Below are positions 1 to 7,534 of a DNA stretch of 64,000 bases, piece by piece. The translations under genes and the position numbers were made by a program. Every line of letters starts with the position of its first letter. Positions within the stretch are counted from its first letter, which is position 1. The notes beneath the pieces are model-generated. The model had not been told where the DNA came from and searched no databases. It saw only the letters and a program-made list of their open reading frames with translations. Source of the stretch: Nonomuraea fuscirosea (GTDB lineage: Bacteria; Actinomycetota; Actinomycetes; Streptosporangiales; Streptosporangiaceae); assembly GCF_003001935.1 (NCBI RefSeq), contig NZ_PVNG01000015.1, forward strand, positions 270,358 through 334,357, written 5' to 3'.

Positions 1-762
1 GCCCCCGTACCGGTGGCGGCATTGCTCTCGGTCATCTCGAAAGCGGCCGGTTTCGCCGGACTGATCCTCATCCTGGTCACCGGACTGGCCGGGCAGGCGG
101 CCACGTGGGCCCCCATCGTCGCGATCGTGGCCGCGCTGACCATGACCGCGGGCAACCTGCTCGCCATGCGCCAGCGCTCGGCCGTACGGCTGCTGGCCTG
201 GTCCTCGGTGGCGCAGTCCGGCTACATCCTCGCTCCGCTGGCGCTGGCGGCGACGACCGCCCGCCCCGATCCCGCCCCGGCCGGGGGAGCGATCAGCGCG
301 TCCATCGCCTACCTGGTCATCTACGCCGCCATGAACCTCGGCGCGTTCACCGTCGTCATGCTCGTGTCCAGGTGGTCCGCCCGCAACGAGCTCGACGACT
401 ACCGCGGCCTGGTGTTCCGCCGCCCGGCCGCGGGCATCGCGCTCGCGTTCTGCCTGATCTGCCTGGCCGGTCTTCCGCCCGGGCTGGCGGGCCTGTTCGC
501 CAAGGTCTTCGTCTTCCGCGAGATCGTCGGCGGCGGGTACGGCTGGCTGGCCGTGGTCATGGCCGTCAACACGGTGATCGGCCTGTACTACTACGCCATC
601 TGGACGGCCCGCCTCTTCGCCCCCGCCACGACCCCCGCCCCGCGGCGCGCGACGGGCCCGTGGCTGGCCATGGCCATGGGCCTGGCCGTGGCCGCCGCCG
701 TCCTCTTCTCGATCGCCCCCCAACTCGTCCTGGACCTGACCACCTTGTCCCCCTCCGGGTGA
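1..762 (+). CDS. nuoN: NADH-quinone oxidoreductase subunit N, C-terminal part
   Basis: Membrane subunit of respiratory complex I, an antiporter-like proton-pumping subunit in the cytoplasmic membrane. The frame is open from base 1, so the gene starts outside the window; about 253 residues remain, roughly the last half of the usual 480-520. Visible are several hydrophobic helices, the MRQRSAVRLLAWSSVAQSGY stretch typical of NuoN/antiporter subunits (helix 8 to 9 region), and a late FCLICLAGLPPGLAGLFAKV segment that matches the conserved 'L.GLPP..GF.GK' motif. It ends at a TGA 129 bases before the next gene. It could be an Mrp-type antiporter subunit, but size and motif order favour NuoN. Confidence 0.85.
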   Translation, partial: APVPVAALLSVISKAAGFAGLILILVTGLAGQAATWAPIVAIVAALTMTAGNLLAMRQRSAVRLLAWSSVAQSGYILAPLALAATTARPDPAPAGGAISASIAYLVIYAAMNLGAFTVVMLVSRWSARNELDDYRGLVFRRPAAGIALAFCLICLAGLPPGLAGLFAKVFVFREIVGGGYGWLAVVMAVNTVIGLYYYAIWTARLFAPATTPAPRRATGPWLAMAMGLAVAAAVLFSIAPQLVLDLTTLSPSG

Positions 763-891
763 AAAATCCCTGCCCCGACCAGCACGGGGCTATGGACAAG
801 TCGCGCTCCGCCCTCGGCTGAGCACAACGGGGAACGAAGGACCGGGTCATCGTCGTTGGACGTATGGACCCGAACCACGAAGGGGGGAACC

Positions 892-1743
892 TTGCACCAT
901 AACGGTCTGCGCACCGCCGTTCTGCTCGGCGGGCTGTCGGCGCTGATTGTCGCGGTGGGCGCGTGGTTGGGTGGCGGCACCGGCGCGCAGTTCGCGTTCG
1001 TTCTCGCCCTGGTGAGCAACGGTGTCGCCTACTTCTTCTCCGACCGCATCGCCCTGTCGGCCATGCGGGCCAGACCGGTCAGCGAGGTCGAACAGCCCAC
1101 CCTCTACCGCATCGTCCGCGAGCTCTCCACGGAGGCCCGCCAGCCGATGCCGCGCCTGTACATCTCGCCGACGGTGCAGCCGAACGCGTTCGCGACCGGC
1201 CGAAGCCCCCGCCGAGCCGCGGTCTGCGTCACGTACGGACTGACGAAACTGCTCGACGAGGCCGAGCTGCGCGGCGTGATCGGCCACGAGCTGTCCCACG
1301 TCTACAACCGCGACATCCTCATCTCCTCCGTCGCCGGCGCGCTGGCCACGATGATCACCTGGCTCAGCTACGTGGCCGTCTTCTTCGGCGGCTCCGACGA
1401 CGACGAGGGCCCCGGCTTCCTGGGCGCCCTGCTGATGATGCTCCTCGGCCCCGTCGCCGCCACCATGGTGCAGATGGCCATCACCCGCACGAGAGAGTTC
1501 CAGGCCGACGAATCGGGCGCCAGACTCACGGGTGACCCGCTCGCGCTGGCCTCCGCCCTCCGCAAGATCGAGCTGGGCGCCCGCCGCCTCCCGCTCCCGG
1601 AGAACAGCCGCCTGACCTCGGCCTCCCACATGATGATCGCCAACCCGTTCAGCGGCTCCGGCCTCGCCCGCCTCTTCTCCACCCACCCGCCCACCTCGGA
1701 GCGAGTCGCCCGCCTGGAGCGGATGGCCGGCTACCGCCGCTGA
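892..1743 (+). CDS. htpX: HtpX family zinc metalloprotease (M48)
   Basis: Membrane-bound heat-shock protease that degrades misfolded membrane proteins on the cytoplasmic face. The sequence has two N-terminal transmembrane helices, a zinc site HELSH near residue 131 in GVIGHELSHVYNRD, two further hydrophobic segments, and the third zinc ligand in the EFQADESGA motif. The C-terminal FSTHPPTSERVARLE is the usual M48 ending. I chose the TTG at 892 because an AAGGGGGG ribosome-binding site lies just upstream and it gives the usual MHHNGLRT start; an in-frame TTG at 856 has no such site. At 283 residues the length is normal. It overlaps the convergent NUDIX gene by 13 bases. Confidence 0.92.
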   Translation: MHHNGLRTAVLLGGLSALIVAVGAWLGGGTGAQFAFVLALVSNGVAYFFSDRIALSAMRARPVSEVEQPTLYRIVRELSTEARQPMPRLYISPTVQPNAFATGRSPRRAAVCVTYGLTKLLDEAELRGVIGHELSHVYNRDILISSVAGALATMITWLSYVAVFFGGSDDDEGPGFLGALLMMLLGPVAATMVQMAITRTREFQADESGARLTGDPLALASALRKIELGARRLPLPENSRLTSASHMMIANPFSGSGLARLFSTHPPTSERVARLERMAGYRR

Positions 1744-2219
1744 TCGCCACCGCCGCCGGCCGCCGCGACCCTTTTCAGAATCACCGGCAGATCCTCCGGA
1801 TGAACGACCTCCTCGGTGGCCTCCAGCTCCGCGACACTCCACCACCGATACCCGGTCGTCGTATCCTTCTCGATCTGCTCCATGTGCTCGAACGACACCG
1901 CCCCCGCCCCACCATTCACCCGAATAGCGAAGAAGACCTGATCCTGGGTGAAGGCGTACTCACTCCACTCGAACTCGACCAGCGTTTCGGCATACGGCCC
2001 GCTGAACTCCTCCACGGAGGCCCGAATCCCGACCTCCTCGTACAACTCCCGCGCCGCCGCCTCCTGAGGCGTCTCATCGCCTTCCACGGCGCCTCCGATC
2101 GTGAACCAGAACCGCCGTTCAGGCTGAGCCGGATCAAAGCCGTGCAGCAGCAGTACGCGGTCGTTCTCGTCAACGGGCAGCACACGAGCCGTGAACCGGC
2201 GCAGGGGGATCTTCGTCAC
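1731..2219 (-). CDS. NUDIX hydrolase
   Basis: A 162-residue member of the NUDIX superfamily, which cleaves nucleoside diphosphates linked to another moiety. The NUDIX box is complete: GGAVEGDETPQEAAARELYE followed by EVGI, with the REx2EE metal-binding glutamates. The N terminus MTKIPLRRFTARVLPVDENDR and the WWSVAELEAT segment after the box are typical of single-domain house-cleaning NUDIX proteins in actinomycetes. The substrate cannot be told from sequence. Convergent with htpX. Confidence 0.88.
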   Translation of the reverse strand: MTKIPLRRFTARVLPVDENDRVLLLHGFDPAQPERRFWFTIGGAVEGDETPQEAAARELYEEVGIRASVEEFSGPYAETLVEFEWSEYAFTQDQVFFAIRVNGGAGAVSFEHMEQIEKDTTTGYRWWSVAELEATEEVVHPEDLPVILKRVAAAGGGGDQRR

Positions 2220-2472
2220 GCTTACCGAGCATACGATCGAAACCCACCCAAAAGCAGCACATTACGGCCCCACGAACAGTACCCGGAAGCCCGCGGCATG
2301 GGAGAGGACGACAGCCCCGGGACACAGGGGAGGCAGAGAGAAGAAGCCCGCCACGCATCTACACCGATAGATGCCGACATATAACGACGAAGCCCTCTTC
2401 ACTCCCCGTGCCCCGGATGCGCTCTCCGCGACGCTCGTGCCAGTTCGGAGCCGTACAGCATGCCCTGGCTGG

Positions 2473-2964
2473 CTAGCGGTAGTTCACGAACTGGAGGGCG
2501 ATGTCCAGGTCCTTGCCCTTCAACAGCGAGATGACGTCCTGCAGATCGTCCTTCTTCTTGGAGCTCACCCGAAGCTCCTCGCCCTGAATCTGAGCCTTGA
2601 CCCCCTTCGGCCCTTCATCGCGGATCATCTTGGAGATCTTCTTCGCATGCTCCTGATCGATCCCCTCCTTCAGGGCGACCGCCATGCGGTATTCCTTCCC
2701 CGAAAGCTTGGGCTCGCCCGCATCGAGCGTCTTCAGCGAAAGACCCCGCTTGACCACCTTGTCCTTGAACACGTCGAGCGCGGCGTTAGCCCGCTCCTCA
2801 CTGTTCGCCTTGATCTCGATGTTGTTCTGCCCGGACCACTCGATGCTCGCCCCGGTGCCCTTGAAGTCGAATCGATGTCCGAGCTCCTTGACCGTCTGAT
2901 TGAGAGCGTTGTCGACCTCCTGGCGGTCGATCTTGCTGACGATGTCGAACGATGAATCGGCCAA
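2473..2964 (-). CDS. YajQ family nucleotide-binding protein
   Basis: A 163-residue YajQ (UPF0234) protein; some family members bind cyclic di-GMP and affect transcription. The start ADSSFDIVSKIDRQEVDNAL, the ELGHRFDFKGT motif and the end DIALQFVNYR are diagnostic. The TTG at 2964 is the likely start: GAGAGG lies nine bases upstream and it yields the family's usual MADSSFDIVSK. Starts further upstream would add residues unlike the family. A monocistronic gene. Confidence 0.92.
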   Translation of the reverse strand: MADSSFDIVSKIDRQEVDNALNQTVKELGHRFDFKGTGASIEWSGQNNIEIKANSEERANAALDVFKDKVVKRGLSLKTLDAGEPKLSGKEYRMAVALKEGIDQEHAKKISKMIRDEGPKGVKAQIQGEELRVSSKKKDDLQDVISLLKGKDLDIALQFVNYR

Positions 2965-3536
2965 AGCGCACATCCTCTCAGCTGCGATGAATTCGGCCCG
3001 GCCCCGATACGCCCGGACCCAGCGAACGAGCCTAGCCAGCATCGGCCCCCAGTGCAGGACCCCAACCCACCCCAAGCCCTCCGGCTCCCCGTTTCACCAC
3101 GATTCGCCCCACCCCCAACCCCCATTCACACCCCCCACAACCACAACATCCCCACCCCCACCCACCCCCTTCCCCAGACACGCCAAGCCTCGAAGCGGCG
3201 CGCGCTGGCAACCCGCAAGCCCACGGCCACCCATCCCCCGTGCGCGCCCACCCCCACCGACTCGCCCAACCCCCTCACACCAAATCCATCGCCCCCAGAC
3301 CTCTCATGCACCGCCACCTCACACGGACCCCCACGACCACCCCGACCCACCCGAACCCGGAGATCAACCGCTGGCCACAACGGATCTCCTCTTGGGACGA
3401 AGGCCGCGCGAGAGCCCTCCAACCCCTCCCTCCCCAAGACACGAAGCGATCAGGATCTGGCGCGGGACAAACCGGTGTCACGTGCACCCCCGAAGTCCGC
3501 TATTCTTCTGTCTGTCGCCGCGAGAGCGGATGGCAC
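2965..3536. other. Non-coding, strongly C-skewed stretch before tRNA-Tyr
   Basis: No gene recognised in these 572 bases. From about 3050 to 3470 the plus strand is extremely C-rich and G-poor, made of CCC and CCAC runs. Open frames across it are low-complexity Pro/Thr/Pro or Gly/Arg and look like composition artefacts. The last 60 bases must hold the tRNA promoter: TGTCAC at about 3477 and TATTCT at 3501 are candidate -35 and -10 elements. Confidence 0.6.
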
Positions 3537-3618
3537 GGCAGGTTGCCCGAGTGGCCAAAGGGAGCGGTCTGTAAAACCGTCGGCTCAGCCTACGCAAGTT
3601 CGAACCTTGCACCTGCCA
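3537..3618 (+). tRNA. tRNA-Tyr (GUA)
   Basis: Acceptor stem GGCAGGT (3537-3543) pairs with ACCTGCC (3611-3617), with discriminator A at 3618. The anticodon loop CTGTAAA in the stem CGGT/ACCG puts GTA at 3571-3573. There is a long variable arm as in class II tRNA-Tyr and a T loop TTCGAAC. CCA is not fully encoded. The 3' part from the anticodon loop onward is also the integration core of the neighbouring element, so insertion leaves the tRNA intact. Confidence 0.96.
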
Positions 3619-3621
3619 CAC
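3569..3621 (+). repeat. attL core of the AICE (53-bp direct repeat with 40890-40942)
   Basis: The 53 bases from CTGTAAAACC (tRNA anticodon loop) to GCCACAC (just past the tRNA 3' end) recur without mismatch at 40890-40942 in the same orientation. This is the arrangement expected for site-specific integration into a tRNA gene by a tyrosine recombinase, with the intact tRNA on the left. Imperfect copies occur at 43744, 45447 and 55937. Confidence 0.93.
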
Positions 3622-3630
3622 CAGCGGGAA

Positions 3631-3667
3631 GAGGCCCGTCACCAGCGGAAACGCGGTGACGGGCCTC
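3631..3667 (+). terminator. Hairpin after tRNA-Tyr
   Basis: GAGGCCCGTCACC (3631-3643) pairs perfectly with GGTGACGGGCCTC (3655-3667) around an 11-base loop. No U tract follows, as is common in actinomycetes. It lies beyond the att core, so in the present arrangement it belongs to the element's left end. Related hairpins follow the att copies at 45447 and 55937, and a degenerate one lies near 47755. Confidence 0.7.
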
Positions 3668-3857
3668 TCACGTTGTGTCCGGCCGTCTACGGCTGGAACC
3701 GGCGCTCTACGGTTGATCGTTCCCTATACGTTCCCTAGCGATCATGGAGTCGGCGGCGGCACGGGGGATGTGTCTGCGACGACACTGGCCTTCGCAGCGC
3801 GTGTGTCTACCGTCAGAAGGAGCGTCAACAGAGCCCTCGCGAAAGGACTCCAGCACG

Positions 3858-4706
3858 TTGGGACGGCAACGCAGTTACTCCGACAGCACTCTCGCCGCCC
3901 TCTACGCGTTGGCGCAGGGCACGTGCTATTGGCCCGACCCTCCATGCGACCAACCAATCGTGAAGATGATTGACGGCATCCCGGAACTCAACGTGGAGAA
4001 GGCCCACATCTACGCGGCCAATCCCGGCGGGCCTCGGGAGCATGAAAACCTGACCTCCGAAGAGCTGGATGACTTCCCGAACATCATCCTGCTCTGCCGT
4101 CCACACCACCGGAGGATCGACGGGCGTAGGCGAGACCTCTACCCGCCGCAGGTGCTGCATGAGTGGAAGCGCCGGCGGGAGGGCTCGGGTCTGATGGTCC
4201 TGGAAGGTCTAGGAAGGATCACTGAGGAGCGGCTTCGCGACATCTTCATCGAGGCCAACGAGGTGCTCGCTGGGCGAATGAAACTCGCGATGGACGAGTT
4301 CGCCGCATTCGACGCAGAGGCCGCAGCGCTGCTACGCACCCTCATCGACGAACTGGCAGCAGCTCGGCTGAACGCGGTGGGTCTTGATCCCGACCTCATC
4401 ACCATGCTGAGCAGTTCTTCTGCCCGCCTCATGAGCCTGGCGGACTATGCCCCCATGCTTGCGCAGGCGAGTCTCGCTCTTCAGCATCTTCCCGACGTGC
4501 TACCTGGTCTCGTAGATGCGGCGACAAAGCTTCACAGCTCGGCCGATCTCGTCGATGTGCTGTGCGCAGTGGTGGACGACTTACCCGACGATGACACTGT
4601 GGCGGCATTGGTGAAGGCAGCATCCTTCCTACAGAGGCTTCCCGACACCGTCGCCCATCTGCAGGACGTTGTGAACGAATTGCGCTGGGCCCAAGGCAAC
4701 ATGTAG
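3858..4706 (+). CDS. HNH endonuclease-like protein with helical C terminus
   Basis: Probably a DNA-cutting effector. Residues 1-100 hold an HNH fold: a CYWPDPPC pair near the start, then EKAHIYAANPGG (first His), DFPNIILLC with the Asn, and RPHHRRID (last His pair). About 180 residues of amphipathic helices follow, without a recognised domain. The TTG at 3858 gives LGRQRSYSDSTLAALYALA, the usual beginning of such proteins, with AAAGGA upstream; the frame is also open to a possible start at 3744. It is convergent with the TIR gene, 107 bases away, and both sit between attL and the integrase, so they are element cargo. A role in defence is inferred. Confidence 0.7.
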   Translation: MGRQRSYSDSTLAALYALAQGTCYWPDPPCDQPIVKMIDGIPELNVEKAHIYAANPGGPREHENLTSEELDDFPNIILLCRPHHRRIDGRRRDLYPPQVLHEWKRRREGSGLMVLEGLGRITEERLRDIFIEANEVLAGRMKLAMDEFAAFDAEAAALLRTLIDELAAARLNAVGLDPDLITMLSSSSARLMSLADYAPMLAQASLALQHLPDVLPGLVDAATKLHSSADLVDVLCAVVDDLPDDDTVAALVKAASFLQRLPDTVAHLQDVVNELRWAQGNM

Positions 4707-4813
4707 TGGTGTCACCAGGTGTTGGGTAGCCGTAAACTCGCTGGTGTCTACCGGAAGGGCACCCCGCTAGCCCTGCGGGAATGAGCGCGCTATTCGCCGT
4801 CATCAACCGGGGT

Positions 4814-5782
4814 TTAGTCCAGCAGGCGGCGAAGAGTGGGACTGATGCGGTTGACACGCATTCCTACGAGACTTCTTGTCACACTCAGCAGATTCTTGTC
4901 CTGCAAGTCGAGCACAAGCTGCTGTACGACCAGCTTAGGGCTGTCGATCCGCTGAGCTAGTTCGGCCACCTCGATGCTTGCGTTCGATCCGTTGACCAGT
5001 GCCGCGATGCACCTGCGGTGTGCCTCGTGCACGTCGGGGACGAGGGCCTCTACACCGGCGCCGAAGCCAAATCGGGTGAGCTTCACCGTGAAGACCTGCG
5101 GGCCTCGGAATTCAACGTCAAGGTAATCGGCTTCAGCGAGCGCATGCATCGACTCAAGAAGGGCGCCCTCAGATAGCCCAGCCTGCATGATGCGCCCGGC
5201 AAGCGCATCCCAATCGAGGATGGGCAAATGTCCCAAGTCGAGAGCCTTGCGGATGATCTCCGACAGTACGAAGGAATCGGCCGAATTCAGGCCTGGAATG
5301 TCCGGAGAGGTCGCTACGTACGCTGGGCGAGGTGCAACCGTCGGGCGAAGCGTGCGTCCGTGAATGGTGTCGGCGATCTTTTCGGCAGCCGCTCGCACAT
5401 CCTCCGCTGAGCGTTCGGCGTTCAGCCAAGCTAGATGCTGGAGCGGGGCAGGCATCTCCACGGTATCCAGTCGAATCGGGATGAGCCGGGTTCCACGCGT
5501 GATCCGCTGGACAGTCGCACTGTCGAGCTCTTCACGTACCCATGGTTTGGTGACCGAGTACTCGGAAGTGATCAGGATAACCGCATCCACCCTGGCCAGT
5601 CCTTCGTCGAAGAGCCGCTGTACCAGGCTGTCTCCGGGGCGGATCTCCCACTTATCGAGCCAAGGTTGGATACCTAGTCTGGCAAGATTATGGGCGAGCG
5701 GTTCGGCGAAGCTGGATTTGTCCTCGCTGGCATGAGAGACAAAAGCGACAGGAACGTCGACGTCATCGTTCTGATCCAACAC
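4814..5782 (-). CDS. TIR domain protein
   Basis: Residues 10-140 form a bacterial TIR domain: VAFVSHASEDK (beta-A and box 1), LGIQPWLDKWEIRPGDS, DAVILITSEY and WVREELDSA, in which Glu84/Glu85 would be the NAD-cleaving glutamate. Bacterial TIR domains commonly hydrolyse NAD+ or make cyclic ADP-ribose signals in anti-phage defence. Residues 170-322 look like two winged-helix units (LSEGALLESMHALAEADYL; LVVQQLVLDLQDKNLLSV) that may sense or bind a partner. It is encoded in the AICE between attL and int, tail to tail with the HNH gene. No signal peptide or membrane segment. Target and trigger are unknown. Confidence 0.85.
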   Translation of the reverse strand: MLDQNDDVDVPVAFVSHASEDKSSFAEPLAHNLARLGIQPWLDKWEIRPGDSLVQRLFDEGLARVDAVILITSEYSVTKPWVREELDSATVQRITRGTRLIPIRLDTVEMPAPLQHLAWLNAERSAEDVRAAAEKIADTIHGRTLRPTVAPRPAYVATSPDIPGLNSADSFVLSEIIRKALDLGHLPILDWDALAGRIMQAGLSEGALLESMHALAEADYLDVEFRGPQVFTVKLTRFGFGAGVEALVPDVHEAHRRCIAALVNGSNASIEVAELAQRIDSPKLVVQQLVLDLQDKNLLSVTRSLVGMRVNRISPTLRRLLD

Positions 5783-5937
5783 CTGCCCGATTATGCCGTG
5801 CCTCGTATGTCGGCGTAAGGCATCTACCCTGTCGCCTGCCTATGACGGCTCCTAGCTTCGCCGGAATATGGCCGCATCCATAGCGCATGGGTGAGTTGTT
5901 GATCACCTCCTTATCCTTGCTGCTTGATCCTGTGGAT

Positions 5938-7323
5938 CTAGTGTGTGGCATCGAAGATGCGGCGCATGGCCTCGCTCTGCTGTCCGTAGATGCATTTGGC
6001 GTAGACGCGTAGCAGGACGTCAACGCTGTGGCCTGCCCATTCGGCTACCTGGGGTGCGGGGACGCCGGCGTTGAGCCATGTGGAGACGGCGGCATGGCGC
6101 AGGGCGTAGGGGACCTCCATCAGGGGTGACTCGGCCTCCGACGGTGTGAAGGCTGCTGCTCTGGCTGCGTGGAAGACCTTGAGGTAGGCGCGGTCCGTCA
6201 TAAGGCCGCCGCGGGGGCCGATGAAGATGCGTCCGCCGGGGCCGGCGCCGAACTCCTTGAGGTGCTCGATCAGCATGTTGGACAGCTCGGGGTGGATGGG
6301 CACTCGCCGTATCTCGCCTACGGCTCGGTGCTTGAGTTCCCGGCGTTCCCTGACCTTGCCGCTGTTGGTCCAGCGGCTGCCCGAGCGGGGCTCGGCGTTG
6401 GTGAGCCGCATCTCTCCCCAGCCGTCCGCAGGAAGGCTGACGAGGTGTTCCTGACGTAGGTCTACGACCTCTTCGGGCCGGAGTGCGGCGAAGTACATGC
6501 ATCCGAAGAACGCCTTCATGCGTCGGCCTCGCTCGCTGTGGTTCTCCACTGCCTTGAGGAAGCGGCGAGCTTGGCTGATGTTGATGACGACGCGCGGGTC
6601 CACCGTCGTAAGGGTGCGCTGCTTGGCCCACTTGACGGCCTTGAGCGGGTTGGACGACAGTTCGCCGATCTCCTGGGCGTACTCCATGGCGTTGTTCAGG
6701 ACCATGCGCTTGCGGTTGGAGGTGTTCGCGGCGGCGGGCTTTCCTTGCTTGGTCTGGCTGATGCGGGCCAGTACGTGGCGTGTGAGTACGGCTCCTGACC
6801 CGTGCTCGGTCAGAGCGGCGAGTGGAGTGGTGTGGCTCTCCAGCCAGCGCACTATGTTCACGAACTCAGGGGGCGGTTCGGTGGTGTCCCTGACGCGGTT
6901 GCTGTACGACCAGCGCAGGGCGGCGCGTAGGGCTTCTCTCGGGAACGGGTGCGCATCGGTGAGCAGGGCTTCGGTGGCGTCGGTCAGAGCTTCGGCGATG
7001 CCCCGGCGGTGGTTCGGGGACGCGTAGGGCCATTTGGCCTCTACGTATCGCAGGGTGAAGGCGTACCACCTCATGGGTTCCGGCTGCTCGACCTCGCGCT
7101 GCCAGGAGGTCGGCCGTCCGGTGGAGACGGAGAACGGTTCGCCGCGACGGGCTGCCGTCATGAGTTCGGCGCGAAAGGCGTCTGCCTGCGCTGCCGTCTT
7201 GAAAGTCTCCTTCCAGACTTCGCCGTCCACGTTCCACGAAAGCCGGTAGGAGATGACCGCGCCCTGGGCGTTCTTGCGCTTCTCGATGCTGCGGATGCGC
7301 ACGTCGTAGGTGATCTCCTGCAT
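5938..7323 (-). CDS. int: Tyrosine recombinase, AICE integrase
   Basis: Inserts and removes the element at tRNA-Tyr. It is 461 residues from the ATG at 7323: N-terminal arm-binding domain, SAM-like core-binding domain (about 85-235), and catalytic domain (250-455). Box I is ALRPEE with Arg282; box II is PYALRHAAV with Arg409; AEWAGHS carries His432; the nucleophile is Tyr441 in RVYAKCI. The first box II position is Tyr rather than His, as in other actinomycete integrases of this type. The ATG overlaps the excisionase stop (TGATG), so the two genes are translationally coupled. Fragments at 41.2, 44.0-44.6, 52.3 and 56.1 kb are related to this protein. Confidence 0.95.
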   Translation of the reverse strand: MQEITYDVRIRSIEKRKNAQGAVISYRLSWNVDGEVWKETFKTAAQADAFRAELMTAARRGEPFSVSTGRPTSWQREVEQPEPMRWYAFTLRYVEAKWPYASPNHRRGIAEALTDATEALLTDAHPFPREALRAALRWSYSNRVRDTTEPPPEFVNIVRWLESHTTPLAALTEHGSGAVLTRHVLARISQTKQGKPAAANTSNRKRMVLNNAMEYAQEIGELSSNPLKAVKWAKQRTLTTVDPRVVINISQARRFLKAVENHSERGRRMKAFFGCMYFAALRPEEVVDLRQEHLVSLPADGWGEMRLTNAEPRSGSRWTNSGKVRERRELKHRAVGEIRRVPIHPELSNMLIEHLKEFGAGPGGRIFIGPRGGLMTDRAYLKVFHAARAAAFTPSEAESPLMEVPYALRHAAVSTWLNAGVPAPQVAEWAGHSVDVLLRVYAKCIYGQQSEAMRRIFDATH

Positions 7324-7520
7324 CAAGCGGCGTCCTCTCGGTCGGCGAGCCAGCGGTCGAGTTCAGAGCGGCGGATGCGGAGTTCGCGGTTGGCGAGGGT
7401 GATGCAGCGTGGTCCCTGCTTCTTGGCGCGCCAGTCGTAGAAGGTGGAGCGGGCGATCTTGAGTTCGGCGCAGACTTCGGCGACGGTGAGCTTTTCGTCG
7501 GTGCGGGTGTTTGTCTTCAA
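7323..7520 (-). CDS. xis: Excisionase / helix-turn-helix protein
   Basis: A 65-residue MerR-like DNA-binding protein: LTVAEVCAELKIARSTFYDW is the helix-turn-helix and RELRIRRSELDRWLADRE the following wing and helix, typical of Xis proteins paired with actinomycete integrases. The start is the TTG at 7520, with GAGGAA six bases upstream; a longer open frame upstream is a shadow of the replication gene. The stop overlaps the int start. It should bend DNA at the att site and favour excision. Confidence 0.88.
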   Translation of the reverse strand: MKTNTRTDEKLTVAEVCAELKIARSTFYDWRAKKQGPRCITLANRELRIRRSELDRWLADREDAA

Positions 7521-7534
7521 GGGCGGTTCCTCGG

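Noticed and set aside
847..1845. Long minus-strand open frame antisense to htpX
   Set aside because: Gly/Arg/Glu-rich shadow of high-GC codon bias; htpX on the other strand has family motifs throughout.
3052..3738. Several open frames across the C-rich stretch and the tRNA
   Set aside because: Low-complexity Pro/Thr/Arg sequences running through a tRNA gene; not protein-like.
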